A program made the position numbers and the translations under genes. This document shows positions 51,475-59,983 of a stretch of 64,000 nucleotides of DNA, piece by piece. Position 1 is the stretch's first letter, and each line of letters begins with the position of its first letter. The notes below the pieces were generated by a model, which saw nothing but the letters and a program-made list of their open reading frames with translations, did not search any database and had not been told where the DNA came from. This DNA is from 3-1-20CM-4-69-9 sp963833655 (lineage in GTDB: Bacteria; Actinomycetota; Thermoleophilia; Gaiellales; Gaiellaceae). The stretch spans positions 163,464-227,463 of the forward strand of contig CAWHYL010000003.1 of NCBI GenBank assembly GCA_963833655.1, given 5' to 3'.

Positions 51475-52362
51475 TCACGTCGTCTTGCGCCGTCCGTGCG
51501 GGTGCGCCTGGAAGTACAACTCCCGACGACGCCGATCGGATACGTGGGTGTACAGCTCGGTCGTCGCGAGGTCCGCGTGGCCGAGCATCTCCTGCACCGA
51601 GCGCAGGTCGGCGCCACCTTCGAGCAGGTGTGTGGCGAACGAGTGCCGCAGCAGATGCGGATGGACGCGCTCCGGCTCCAGCCCGGCCTTCGCGGCGAGC
51701 CGGCGCAGGATCAGGAACGCGCCGGCGCGCGTGAGGCCGCCGCCCTTCGCGTTCAGGAACAGCTCCGGCCGGTGCCGCGCGTCGAGGAACGGCCGGCCGC
51801 GGGACAGGTAGCGGCGCAGCGCCTGCACCGCCTGGCGGCCGACCGGCACGACCCGCTCCTTGGAGCCTTTGCCGATGCAGCGGACGAGCCGGCCCTCGAG
51901 GTCGACGCTCGACTTGTCGAGCCCGACCGCCTCGCTGACGCGCAGGCCCGCGCCGTAGAGCAGCTCGACGAGCGCGCGGTCGCGGAGGTCGCGAGGCGTC
52001 GTGCCCGCTGCCGCCTCGACCAGGCGCTCCGCCTCTGCCGGCGACAGCGTGCGCGGCAGGGTGCGACGGCGGCGCGGGAGGTCCAGCTCGGCGGCCGGGT
52101 TGTCGGCGCGCGCGCCGAGCAGCATCTGGTGCCGGAAGAAGGAGCGGATCGCGGCGACGCGGCGGGCGATCGTCGCCGGCGAGCGGCCGGCCGCGCGCAG
52201 CTCCGCGAGGTAGCGCTCGAGCTGCTCGGTCGTGATCTTGCCGATCGGCTCGCCGAACCATTCCCCGAGCGCCGCGAGGTCGCGCCGATACGCCTCGACC
52301 GTCTTCGGCGCGCGGCGGGTCGCGAGCAGCGCGAGAAAGCCTTCGACCTCGGGATCGACCAC
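51475..52362 (-). CDS. xerD: Tyrosine recombinase XerD-like
   Basis: 295 residues, GTG start with AAAGGT upstream. N-terminal SAM-like core-binding domain (VEGFLALLATRRAPKTVEAY, SPATIARRVAAIRSFFRHQM). Catalytic domain with Arg in YGAGLRVSEAVGLDKS, Lys in IGKGSKERVVPV, HPHLLRHSFATHLLEGGADL (His-x2-Arg), LGHADLATTELYTHV (His and nucleophile Tyr). All residues of the R-K-H-R-H-Y set are present. Resolves chromosome dimers at dif together with a partner. Housekeeping type rather than an integrase. The second Xer gene begins 89 nt upstream. Confidence 0.92.
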   Translation of the reverse strand: MVDPEVEGFLALLATRRAPKTVEAYRRDLAALGEWFGEPIGKITTEQLERYLAELRAAGRSPATIARRVAAIRSFFRHQMLLGARADNPAAELDLPRRRRTLPRTLSPAEAERLVEAAAGTTPRDLRDRALVELLYGAGLRVSEAVGLDKSSVDLEGRLVRCIGKGSKERVVPVGRQAVQALRRYLSRGRPFLDARHRPELFLNAKGGGLTRAGAFLILRRLAAKAGLEPERVHPHLLRHSFATHLLEGGADLRSVQEMLGHADLATTELYTHVSDRRRRELYFQAHPHGRRKTT

Positions 52363-52399
52363 CCGTGACCTTTCGCGTCAGAAGGCGCGCGTCCTACAA

Positions 52400-52429
52400 G
52401 GGGTCTGACCCCGACAGGGGTCTGACCCC
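52400..52429. repeat. Double-palindrome element between the two xer genes
   Basis: GGGGTCTGACCCC, GACA, GGGGTCTGACCCC, then AGCAGTTCG. The GCAGTTCG flank is shared with the accA copy at 39699. Confidence 0.85.
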
Positions 52430-52451
52430 AGCAGTTCGAAGTGATCCCGCG

Positions 52452-53297
52452 TCAGCTACGCGGGTGCGCGCGGTCGTAGACGCGCCGCAAGCGGCGGCCG
52501 TCCACGTGGCTGTACAGCTGCGTCGTCGAGAGCGAGCTGTGGCCGAGCAGCTCCTGGATCGTGCGCAGGTCGGCGCCGCCTTCGAGCAGGTGGGTGGCGA
52601 ACGCGTGCCGCAGACGGTGCGGGTGCGCGAAGACGCGGCGCAGCGTCGAGGTGTCGAGCCGCTTCCCGCGGGCCGAGACGAACACGGCGTTCTCGGCGCC
52701 GCGCACGAGCTTCGGCCGCGTCTCGTGCAGGTAGCGCGCGAGCAGGTATGCCGCTTCCTCGCCGAGCGGGACGATCCGCTCCTTGCCGCCCTTGCCGCGG
52801 ACGTGCAGCTGCTCGCGGTCGAAGTCGACGTCCGCGAGGTCGAGCCCGACGGCCTCCGACGAGCGCAGGCCGGCGGAATAGACGAGCTCGACGAGCGCCC
52901 GGTTCCGAACTGCCAGCGGTCCGTCGCCGGCGAGCGACTCGAGCGCCGCCTCGACCTCTGCCGGTTTCGGGGTGTCGGGTAGGCGGCGCCGGCGGCGCGG
53001 CGCCAGCGCCGCGTCCGGAACGTTGGTCGGCCCCAGCGTGAAGCGAAGGAAGCTCCTGACGGCGGCGATCTTCCGGGCGATCGTCGCCGGCGCGAGCTTG
53101 CGCGGTCGTGCGCGTCCGAGCTCGGTGACGTACTGCATCAAGACGCGCACATCGATATCGGCGAGCGTGAGCCTGCGGTCGTCGAGCCACCGGCCGAACT
53201 CCTCGACGTCGCCGCGGTACGAGCGCCGCGTCGCCTCGCCGAGCCGCGGCGAGTCGAGAAAGCGATCGATTTCGGCTTGCGCCCGCACGCCCACCAC
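52452..53297 (-). CDS. xerC: Tyrosine recombinase XerC-like
   Basis: About 281 residues from GTG 53297; GTG codons at 53294 and 53288 are alternatives. Core-binding domain (LGEATRRSYRGDVEEFGRWL, LAPATIARKIAAVRSFLRFT), then SAGLRSSEAVGLDLADVDFD (Arg), VRGKGGKERIVPLGEEAAY (Lys), PHRLRHAFATHLLEGGADLR (His, Arg), ELLGHSSLSTTQLYSHV (His, Tyr). Catalytic set complete. With the neighbouring XerD-like protein it likely makes the heteromeric XerCD pair; such adjacency is unusual, as xerC and xerD are normally apart. Divergent from the M29 peptidase gene. Confidence 0.9.
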   Translation of the reverse strand: MVGVRAQAEIDRFLDSPRLGEATRRSYRGDVEEFGRWLDDRRLTLADIDVRVLMQYVTELGRARPRKLAPATIARKIAAVRSFLRFTLGPTNVPDAALAPRRRRRLPDTPKPAEVEAALESLAGDGPLAVRNRALVELVYSAGLRSSEAVGLDLADVDFDREQLHVRGKGGKERIVPLGEEAAYLLARYLHETRPKLVRGAENAVFVSARGKRLDTSTLRRVFAHPHRLRHAFATHLLEGGADLRTIQELLGHSSLSTTQLYSHVDGRRLRRVYDRAHPRS

Positions 53298-53310
53298 TTC
53301 GCGCCGCGGA

Positions 53311-53316
53311 TAGCAT
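53311..53316 (+). promoter_or_regulatory. TAGCAT -10 box of the M29 aminopeptidase gene
   Basis: TAGCAT 9 nt before ATG 53326, no SD. On the reverse strand the same bases give TGCTAT 12 nt before the xerC start. Confidence 0.5.
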
Positions 53317-53325
53317 CGCCTTCCC

Positions 53326-54519
53326 ATGAACGACAGCCTCGAGCGCTACGCCGACCTGATCGTCAACTTCGGGGTCAACGTCCACCCCGGCCAGATCCTC
53401 GACCTCGGCAGCGGGCTCGGGAAGGAGGAGCTGACGCGCGCGATCGCGGCCAGCGCCTACAAGCGCGGCGCGAAGTTCGTCGACGTCAACTACTGGGACC
53501 CATGGCTGAAGCGCGCGCGCGTGCAGTACGCGGCCGACGACGTGCTCGACTTCGTGCCGTCGTGGTACGCCGACCGAACGCTGCAGCTCGGCGAGGAGCG
53601 CGCCGCGACGATCCTGCTCAGCGGCCCGCTCGCGCCGCACCTCTACGACGACCTCGACCCGGCGCGGCTGGGACGGGACGTGTTCCCGCGCATCAAGGAG
53701 TGGACGAAGGTCATCAACGAGCGCACCGTCAACTGGTGCATCGCGCCGGGGCCGTCGGACAAGTGGGCCGGGCTCGTCCATCCGCAGCTCGAGCCCGCGG
53801 AGGCGCTCGAGAAGCTGTGGGAGCAGGTGCTCCACGTCTGCCGCATGGACGAGGCCGACCCGGAAGCCGCGTGGCGCGAGCGCAGCGATGCGCTGAAGGG
53901 CGTGGCCGAGCGCCTGACGGAGCGCCACTTCGACGCGATCCACCTGCAGGGCGGCGGCACCGACGTGACGATCGGCCTGCTGCCGACGTCGAGGTGGGTG
54001 GGAGGCGGCGAGGAGACCGTCGACGGCATCCAGCACATGGCCAACCTGCCGACGGAGGAGGTCTTCACGACGCCCGACCCGGAGCGTGCCGACGGCATCG
54101 TGCGTGCGACCAAGCCGCTGTTCAGCCAGGGCCGCATCATCACGGGGCTGACCGTCCGCTTCGAGGGCGGCCGCGCCGTGCAGATCGACGCCGACTCGGG
54201 CGCGGAAACGCTGCGGGCCCTCGCCGAGCAGGACGAGGGCGGGAGTAGGCTCGGCGAGCTCGCGCTCGTCGACCGCGAGGGGCGCATCGGCCCGCTCGAC
54301 ACGGTCTTCTACGACACGCTGCTCGACGAGAACGCCGCCAGCCACGTCGCGCTCGGCTCGGCGTACGAGGCGGCGGTCGCGCCCGAGGAGTTCGACCGCA
54401 TCAACCGCTCCTCCGTCCACATCGACTTCATGATCGGCTCCGCCGACGTCGACGTGACCGGCATCACGCGCGACGGCGAGCGCGTGCCGGTTCTGCGCCA
54501 GTCGGTCTGGCAGATCTGA
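53326..54519 (+). CDS. M29-family metallo-aminopeptidase
   Basis: 397 residues, near the usual 410 of AmpS/PepS/AmpT. N-terminal LERYADLIVNFGVNVHPGQI, then FVDVNYWDPWLKRAR. The C-terminal metal-binding region includes VGGGEETVDGIQHMANLPTEEVFTTPD (Glu ligands), LDTVFYDTLLDENAASHVALGSAYE (Glu, His), and VHIDFMIGSADVDVTGI (His, Asp). Dinuclear metal enzyme removing N-terminal residues from peptides in the cytoplasm. Transcribed alone, followed by a strong hairpin at 54668. Confidence 0.92.
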   Translation: MNDSLERYADLIVNFGVNVHPGQILDLGSGLGKEELTRAIAASAYKRGAKFVDVNYWDPWLKRARVQYAADDVLDFVPSWYADRTLQLGEERAATILLSGPLAPHLYDDLDPARLGRDVFPRIKEWTKVINERTVNWCIAPGPSDKWAGLVHPQLEPAEALEKLWEQVLHVCRMDEADPEAAWRERSDALKGVAERLTERHFDAIHLQGGGTDVTIGLLPTSRWVGGGEETVDGIQHMANLPTEEVFTTPDPERADGIVRATKPLFSQGRIITGLTVRFEGGRAVQIDADSGAETLRALAEQDEGGSRLGELALVDREGRIGPLDTVFYDTLLDENAASHVALGSAYEAAVAPEEFDRINRSSVHIDFMIGSADVDVTGITRDGERVPVLRQSVWQI

Positions 54520-54667
54520 GCACCGCGCCGCCCGAGCGAGGTCTGCGGCTACCTCGCCCAGGCGGGCGCGATCTGGACTGCGGGACATTCACTGCGCTCC
54601 GGGCCAAAGGGGAGGACGGCCCGGGCGAGCGGCCCACGCTCCCTACATCGGGTTAGGCCTCGCGGCC

Positions 54668-54695
54668 CCTGAGTCCCTCGTTCGAGGGACTCAGG
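54668..54695. terminator. 13-bp stem-loop after the aminopeptidase gene
   Basis: CCTGAGTCCCTCG, TT, then its exact complement. The 54520-54896 gap between convergent genes holds this hairpin, the copy-4 repeat and the palindrome; bases 54520-54660 show nothing recognisable. Confidence 0.65.
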
Positions 54696-54700
54696 AACTA

Positions 54701-54854
54701 GGTCCGCCGCTTCGCGGTGAACGCGCGCGGGCGGAGCCCGCGCGCTCTAGTGGTGCTTGGCGGCTGTTTCCTTCCGTGCGGCGCGCGCAGGCTGCGCGTG
54801 CGCGCGCCGCATCAGTTCGCCTGCGCGTAAGCCTGCGGCTTACGCTCCGGCCTT
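54701..54854 (-). repeat. Dispersed intergenic repeat, copy 4 (154 bp)
   Basis: Reverse-complement copy: GGTCC edge, CCGCTTCGCGG, GCGCGCGGGCGGAGCCCGCG hairpin, CCGTGCGGCGCG, core CGCATCAGTTCGCC, and GGCCTT edge. Convergent intergenic position between the M29 and PEP carboxykinase genes. Confidence 0.8.
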
Positions 54855-54857
54855 GAC

Positions 54858-54886
54858 GGGGTCTGACCCGCCAGGGGTCTGACCCC
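54858..54886. repeat. Double-palindrome element beside repeat copy 4
   Basis: GGGGTCTGACCC, GCCA, GGGGTCTGACCCC, 3 nt from the end of the dispersed repeat and 10 nt from the PEP carboxykinase stop. A likely terminator for that leftward gene. Confidence 0.8.
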
Positions 54887-54896
54887 GGCCTTTCGC

Positions 54897-56429
54897 CTAC
54901 CGAACGGCTGCGACGATGTCTTCCGAGAGGCTCGGGAAAGCCTCCAAGAACTCCGAGCGCTCGCGCTTGAGCCGCTCGACGTGCGCCTCGTACTCGGCAA
55001 CGCGGCCGGTTCGTGCGTAGAGCTTGCGCGGCTGCAGCACCTCCTCGTCGTCGATGCCCGGGACCGACGACGCGACGAAGTAGCCGAAGTCGGGATCGCG
55101 CTCCCACTCGATCGTGCCTTCGGCGATGCCTTTGACGATCGCGGACGAGTGCTTGATGCGCACCTTCTTCGAGCGCTCCTCCTCGTCGCCGCCGCCGACG
55201 CGGCCGGTGTTCAGGATGAACACCTCGAGCGGGTGCACCTCGAGCAGCTCGAGGAAGCGGTTGCCCTGCAGGTCGTGCGGCATCGGGAAGAACGGGTTCG
55301 TTCCGGGCACGCGGAGCGCCTTGCCGATCTCGTCCACGCCGCCGGCCGCCGTTCCCTTCGTCTCGCCGAGCATGAAGAAGGCCGCTGCCTGCGGTCCCTC
55401 GAGCTTCGCGACTGCGGGAATGACGTTGTCGTTCTTGTTCAGGACGAGCAGGAAGTCGGCGCCGTCGATCTCTCGGTCGGCCGCAGACTCGATCACGTCG
55501 AACGAGAACGTCGCCCGGCCGTTCTGCGTGTAGCTCTCGTCGTAGAAGTCGACCTCGTCGCCGTGCTGCGACACGTTCTCGAGGTAGGAGTCCGGCTGCG
55601 TGACCGCGCCGTAGACCGTCGGCTCGTCCTGCGGGTTCAGCCCATAGGTCTTCGCGAAGCAGCCGTTCTCGGTGACGTAGATGCGGCCGTCGGACATCCA
55701 CGCGACGAAGTCGTCCTGCACCGGCAGCGAGCCGTTCTGGCGCGTGAACGTCGTCGTCGTCTTCCCCGTGCCGGAGAGACCGACGGTGAGGCAGACCTTG
55801 TCGCCGGTCGCGGTCGGGATGATCTTGCAGCCGGCGTGCAGCGGCAGCCCGCCGCGGTCGTAGACGAGCTTGTTCCACATCCGCAGCCCGCCCTTCTTCG
55901 ACTCGCCGAAGTAGTCGGAGTTGAAGACGCGCGTGACGCCCTGCTCGAGGTCGACCATGATCAGCCGGTCGTCCGGGAAGCCCTCGGCCTTCAGGTTCGG
56001 CGTGTAGACGACGGTCAGCTCCGGCTCGAAGTCGTCTTCCGGCGGTCCGAAATAGAGCTCCTGCTGCATCCCCGCGATGTTCGCGTTCGCAGCCTCGACG
56101 AAGAGGCGCGCCGGCGTGCGGAACTCGGGGTCGTTGCCGATGTAGCCGTCGATCTGGACCATCTCCTGGTCCGCGATGTACGCGTCCTGGAGCTCGGCCC
56201 ACTTCGCGCCTTCGTCGGTCGGGATCGACTGGTTCTGACCGTCAGGCTCGTCGGTGACCAGGTAGGTCGAGCCCTTCGAGCGTGCCAGCACCTTCGTCTG
56301 CACGTTGAGGTTGCCGTACTTCGTCGGGCGCGCGGTGCGCATCTTCGCGGCGAGCTCCTTGACCTCCTCAGGGCTGGGATTCGCGATGACGCGCTTTGCC
56401 TGCGGAAGCCGGAACAGCATTTTCGCCAC
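54897..56429 (-). CDS. pckA: Phosphoenolpyruvate carboxykinase (ATP)
   Basis: 510 residues from GTG 56429; GAGAGGAGCG provides an SD about 9 nt upstream, and TAGAAT at 56465-56470 a -10. An extended frame further upstream is not used. Kinase-1a loop GLSGTGKTTTTF, NLKAEGFPDDRLIMVDLEQG, FGESKKGGLRMWNKLVYDRGG, VLNKNDNVIPAVAKL, and EVFILNTGRVGGGD are family landmarks of the ATP form; the GTP form differs. Converts oxaloacetate plus ATP to PEP, the first step of gluconeogenesis. Divergent from the sdh operon. Confidence 0.95.
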   Translation of the reverse strand: MAKMLFRLPQAKRVIANPSPEEVKELAAKMRTARPTKYGNLNVQTKVLARSKGSTYLVTDEPDGQNQSIPTDEGAKWAELQDAYIADQEMVQIDGYIGNDPEFRTPARLFVEAANANIAGMQQELYFGPPEDDFEPELTVVYTPNLKAEGFPDDRLIMVDLEQGVTRVFNSDYFGESKKGGLRMWNKLVYDRGGLPLHAGCKIIPTATGDKVCLTVGLSGTGKTTTTFTRQNGSLPVQDDFVAWMSDGRIYVTENGCFAKTYGLNPQDEPTVYGAVTQPDSYLENVSQHGDEVDFYDESYTQNGRATFSFDVIESAADREIDGADFLLVLNKNDNVIPAVAKLEGPQAAAFFMLGETKGTAAGGVDEIGKALRVPGTNPFFPMPHDLQGNRFLELLEVHPLEVFILNTGRVGGGDEEERSKKVRIKHSSAIVKGIAEGTIEWERDPDFGYFVASSVPGIDDEEVLQPRKLYARTGRVAEYEAHVERLKRERSEFLEAFPSLSEDIVAAVR

Positions 56430-56512
56430 GTTGGAACGCTCCTCTCGCTCGCCGGGACGGCCGGATTCTACCCGCGCGACGCGTAACGAAGCCCATCCCG
56501 ATGCCGTTTCGA

Positions 56513-56518
56513 TAGCTT
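56513..56518 (+). promoter_or_regulatory. TAGCTT -10 box of the sdh operon
   Basis: TAGCTT 8 nt before GTG 56527, no SD. Confidence 0.4.
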
Positions 56519-56526
56519 GCTCTGTA

Positions 56527-58212
56527 GTGGAAGCCAAGCACGACGTTCTCATCGTCGGTGCGGGCTGCGCGGGCATGCGCGCGGCCATCGAGGCGTTCGA
56601 TGCCGGCGCCGACGTCGCGCTTCTCTCCAAGATCCATCCCGTCCGGAGCCACTCCGGGGCCGCCGAGGGCGGGATCAACGCGGCGCTCGGGAACGCCTCC
56701 GAGGACAACCCGGAGATCCACGCCTTCGACACGGTCAAGGGGTCGGACTACCTCGGTGACCAGGACGCGATCGAGATCCTGTGCGACGAGGCGCCCGGCG
56801 ACGTCTACCAGCTCGAGAACTGGGGGGCCGTGTTCTCGCGGACCGAGGACGGCCGGATCGCGCAGCGTCCCTTCGGCGCGGCCGGCGCGCCCCGCACGGC
56901 GTACGCCGCCGACATCACGGGCCACGTGCTCGTCCACGTCCTCTACGAGCAGGTGATGAAGCGGGAGATCCCGGCGTACGAGGAGTACTTCGCCTGGAAG
57001 CTCGTCATGAACGACGGCCGCTGCCAGGGTGTGATCGCGTGGGACCTGCTCAACGGCGGGCTCAAGTCGATCGGCGCCAAGACCGTCATCCTCGCGACCG
57101 GCGGCGCCGGACGCCTCTACGTCGGCACGACGAACGCATACTCGTGCACCGGCGACGGCATGGCGCTGGCGCTGCAGGTCGGCGTGCCGTTGAAGGACAT
57201 GGAGATGATGCAGTTCCACCCGACGACGCTCGCGCCGACGGGGGTGCTGATCACGGAGGGCTGCCGCGGCGAGGGCGCCTACCTCCTCAACTCGGAGAAC
57301 GATCGCTTCCTGAAGCGCTACGCGCCGAACGCGATGGAGCTCGCGTCGCGCGACGTGATCTCACGCGCGGAGCAGACCGAGATCGACGAGGGCCGCGGCG
57401 TCGACGGCAACGTCCTGCTCGACCTGCGCCACCTCGGCGCCGACCGCATCCTCGAGCGGCTGCACGGCACGCGTGAGCTGTCGATGACGTTCGCGGGCGT
57501 CGACCCGATCTACGAGCCGATCCCGGTGCGCCCGGGCTCCCACTACCACATGGGCGGTGTCGACACCGATGTCTGGGGACGCACGAACATCGAGGGCCTG
57601 TACGCCGCGGGTGAGTGCGCGTGCGTGTCCGTCCACGGCGCGAACCGTCTCGGCGGCAACGCGCTGATGGAGACGATCACCTACGGCAAGCGAACCGGCC
57701 GGCACGCTGCCGAGTGGGCGCTCGCCAACACGACGGTCGAGGTGCCGCCGTCCACCGAAGCCGATGCGGAGCGCGAGCTGAAGGAGCTGCTCGACCGCGC
57801 GCAGGGCGAGCGGCCGTGGAAGATCCGCGACGAGCTCGCGCAGACGATGCACGAGAACTTCGGCGTCTTCCGGCGCGAGGACCAGATGGAGCAGCAGGGG
57901 GAGATCGTCCGCGGGCTGCGCGAGCGCTACGAACGAGTCGTCGTCGAGGACAAGGGGCACGTCTTCAACAACGACCTGACGCAGGCGCTCGAGCTCGGCT
58001 TCCTGCTCGAGCTCGCGCAGTGCATGGTCGTCGCCGGTCTCGCCCGCAAGGAGAGCCGCGGCGCGCACGCGCGTCCCTACGACTTCCCCGACCGCGATGA
58101 TGAGAACTACATGAGGCACACGCTCGTCTCCCTCGACGCCGACGGACGGCCCGAGCTGGAGTGGCGCGACGTCACGGTCACGAAGTGGCAGCCGCAGGAA
58201 CGGACGTACTAG
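56527..58212 (+). CDS. sdhA: Succinate dehydrogenase/fumarate reductase flavoprotein subunit
   Basis: 561 residues from GTG 56527. FAD-binding DVLIVGAGCAGMRAAIEAF, the covalent-FAD His in HPVRSHSGAAEGGINAAL, ATGGAGRLYVGTTNAYSCTG, MEMMQFHPTTLAPTG, TEGCRGEGAYLLN, and catalytic Arg/His region SRAEQ and PGSHYHMGGVDTD, with GLYAAGECACVSVHGANRLGGNAL. Oxidises succinate or reduces fumarate. Heads an operon with a lipoprotein, SdhB and an HdrB-like CCG protein instead of classical cytochrome b anchors. Confidence 0.95.
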   Translation: MEAKHDVLIVGAGCAGMRAAIEAFDAGADVALLSKIHPVRSHSGAAEGGINAALGNASEDNPEIHAFDTVKGSDYLGDQDAIEILCDEAPGDVYQLENWGAVFSRTEDGRIAQRPFGAAGAPRTAYAADITGHVLVHVLYEQVMKREIPAYEEYFAWKLVMNDGRCQGVIAWDLLNGGLKSIGAKTVILATGGAGRLYVGTTNAYSCTGDGMALALQVGVPLKDMEMMQFHPTTLAPTGVLITEGCRGEGAYLLNSENDRFLKRYAPNAMELASRDVISRAEQTEIDEGRGVDGNVLLDLRHLGADRILERLHGTRELSMTFAGVDPIYEPIPVRPGSHYHMGGVDTDVWGRTNIEGLYAAGECACVSVHGANRLGGNALMETITYGKRTGRHAAEWALANTTVEVPPSTEADAERELKELLDRAQGERPWKIRDELAQTMHENFGVFRREDQMEQQGEIVRGLRERYERVVVEDKGHVFNNDLTQALELGFLLELAQCMVVAGLARKESRGAHARPYDFPDRDDENYMRHTLVSLDADGRPELEWRDVTVTKWQPQERTY

Positions 58213-58874
58213 TGCGGCGCGCGCTCGCCCTGCTCCTGGTCGTCCTCCCGCTCGCAGCGTGCGGCGGAACCGCGAACCTGGCGTCGCTCGACCCGCTCCA
58301 GCAGGCCGCGGACAAGACGACGAACGTCGCCGGCGCGCACTTCCAGCTCTCCGCGCGCATCGCCGCGCTCGGCCAGAGCATGCCGGTCAGTGGCACGGGC
58401 GAGATCGCCGACCACGGCCGGAAGCTGCACATGCGTCTCTCCGTGCCGAACGCGTCTGCGCCGCTTGAGGCCGTCGCCGCCGACGGGTCGTTCTACGTGC
58501 GCGGCGGCCCCGTCGACATGTTCGCGAACGGCAAGTGGCTTCGCGTCAAGGCCGACGACCGAAGCTTCGACCTCGGCCAGGCTGATCCGGCGAAGCTGCT
58601 CGAGTACCTCCGGTCGTCGGCGGCGGTCGAGCAGCGCGGACAGGCGACCGTCAGGGGTGTGCAGACGACCCACTACGTCGCTCGCGTCCGCGTCGGCACG
58701 AACCGGGTGCCGCTCGACGTCTGGGTCGACGGCCAGGGGCTCGTCAGGCGCCTGAGCGTGAACTGGCAGAACGCGAACGCGTCCGTCGACCTGTTCGACT
58801 TCGGCGACGTGAACGTCGCCGTGCCGGCAGCTTCGGACACGGTTGATCTCTCGAACATGCTTGGAGGCGGATGA
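58212..58874 (+). CDS. LppX/LprG-like lipoprotein
   Basis: 220 residues, GTG start sharing one base with the sdhA stop. Lipobox LAAC at about residue 17 (VRRALALLLVVLPLAACGG). Mature part is a beta-rich fold: AGAHFQLSARIAAL, VSGTGEIADHGRKLHMRL, EAVAADGSFYVRGG, TTHYVARVRVGTNRVPLDVW, and GLVRRLSVNWQNANAS. This matches the LppX/LprAFG half-barrel that carries lipids across the actinobacterial envelope, or the related sigma-regulating type. Its 3' end overlaps sdhB (ATGA), so it is made with succinate dehydrogenase. No obvious reason; insertion in sdh is unusual. Confidence 0.85.
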   Translation: MRRALALLLVVLPLAACGGTANLASLDPLQQAADKTTNVAGAHFQLSARIAALGQSMPVSGTGEIADHGRKLHMRLSVPNASAPLEAVAADGSFYVRGGPVDMFANGKWLRVKADDRSFDLGQADPAKLLEYLRSSAAVEQRGQATVRGVQTTHYVARVRVGTNRVPLDVWVDGQGLVRRLSVNWQNANASVDLFDFGDVNVAVPAASDTVDLSNMLGGG

Positions 58875-59983
58875 GCACCAACGTTGCGCCGGCGCCCGGC
58901 TCGACCACGATCGAGCTCGCGCTGAAGATCTGGCGGTACGACGCCGAGACGGGCGAGAAAGAGCTGAAGCGCTACGAGGTCGAGGCGCCCGACTGGGTGA
59001 CGCTGCTCGACGTCCTCGACATCATCAAGGACCAGCAGGACGGGTCGCTCGCGTACCGCAAGAGCTGCCGCATGATGATCTGCGGCTCGTGCGGCATGCG
59101 CATGGACGGCGCGGCCGTGCTCGCGTGCAAGACGCGCATGTACGACATCGCGAAGGCCGGTCACGAGCCCGTCATCTCGCCGATGGGGAACCTGCCGGTC
59201 GTCAAGGACCTCGTCGTCGACATGGATCCGTTCTGGGGGAAGATCCGGTCGGTCAAGCCGTGGCTCGACCCCGGCTACGACGAGGTCGCCGAGAAGGAAC
59301 GAATCGTCTCGCAGCAGCAGATGAACGTCATCCACAAGGAAGCGCTCTGCATCATGTGCGGCTGCTGCGTCTCCGAGTGCAACTCGATGGAGTCCGATCC
59401 GGAGTTCCTCGGGCCGGCGGCGCTCGCGAAGGGGATGCGCTTCGTCGGCGACGCGCGCGATCACGCCGACGTCGAGCGGCTCAACTCGTACAACCAGGAG
59501 CACGGGATCTGGGACTGCACGCGCTGCTACTTCTGCAACGAGCGCTGCCCGAAGGGCGTCGACCCGCGTGATGCGATCGCGAAGCTCGGCGCCGAGTCGA
59601 TCAAGCAGGGCGTCGACCACGACATGGGCGCCAAGCACGCGAAGTGGTTCGTCCGCTCGGCGCTGACGACGGGCTGGCTGCGCGAGACCGAGCTCGTGCC
59701 GAAGACGCAGGGGATCGTGTCGGCGATCAAGCAGACGAAGTTCGCGCTCGGTCTCGCGAAGAAGGGCAAGGTCCCGCCGCCGTTCCCGCCGCACGTCGCC
59801 AAGGACGTCGGCGAGTCGCGGGCGCTCTACAACCTCGTGAAGGAGCAGGGCCGCGACGGCGCGCTCGGGATCGTCCAGGGCGAGCATGCGCTCGGCCGCA
59901 TCGAGTTCACCGAGGAGGCGGGCGCGCGCGAGAACGCGCCGGAGATCCAACCCGGCGTGGAGCCGCCGCACGCAGAGGGATGA
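58871..59983 (+). CDS. sdhB: Succinate dehydrogenase iron-sulfur subunit with long C-terminal extension
   Basis: 370 residues; normal SdhB is 230-260. Plant-type ferredoxin domain with CRMMICGSCGMRMDG then C at ACKTRM (2Fe-2S), followed by CIMCGCCVSEC and CTRCYFCNERCPKG (4Fe-4S and 3Fe-4S/4Fe-4S). About 110 further residues (AKWFVRSALTTGWLRE to the end) are unusual and may dock the CCG subunit encoded next. Overlaps the lipoprotein gene by 4 nt and the next gene by ATGA. Confidence 0.94.
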   Translation: MSTNVAPAPGSTTIELALKIWRYDAETGEKELKRYEVEAPDWVTLLDVLDIIKDQQDGSLAYRKSCRMMICGSCGMRMDGAAVLACKTRMYDIAKAGHEPVISPMGNLPVVKDLVVDMDPFWGKIRSVKPWLDPGYDEVAEKERIVSQQQMNVIHKEALCIMCGCCVSECNSMESDPEFLGPAALAKGMRFVGDARDHADVERLNSYNQEHGIWDCTRCYFCNERCPKGVDPRDAIAKLGAESIKQGVDHDMGAKHAKWFVRSALTTGWLRETELVPKTQGIVSAIKQTKFALGLAKKGKVPPPFPPHVAKDVGESRALYNLVKEQGRDGALGIVQGEHALGRIEFTEEAGARENAPEIQPGVEPPHAEG

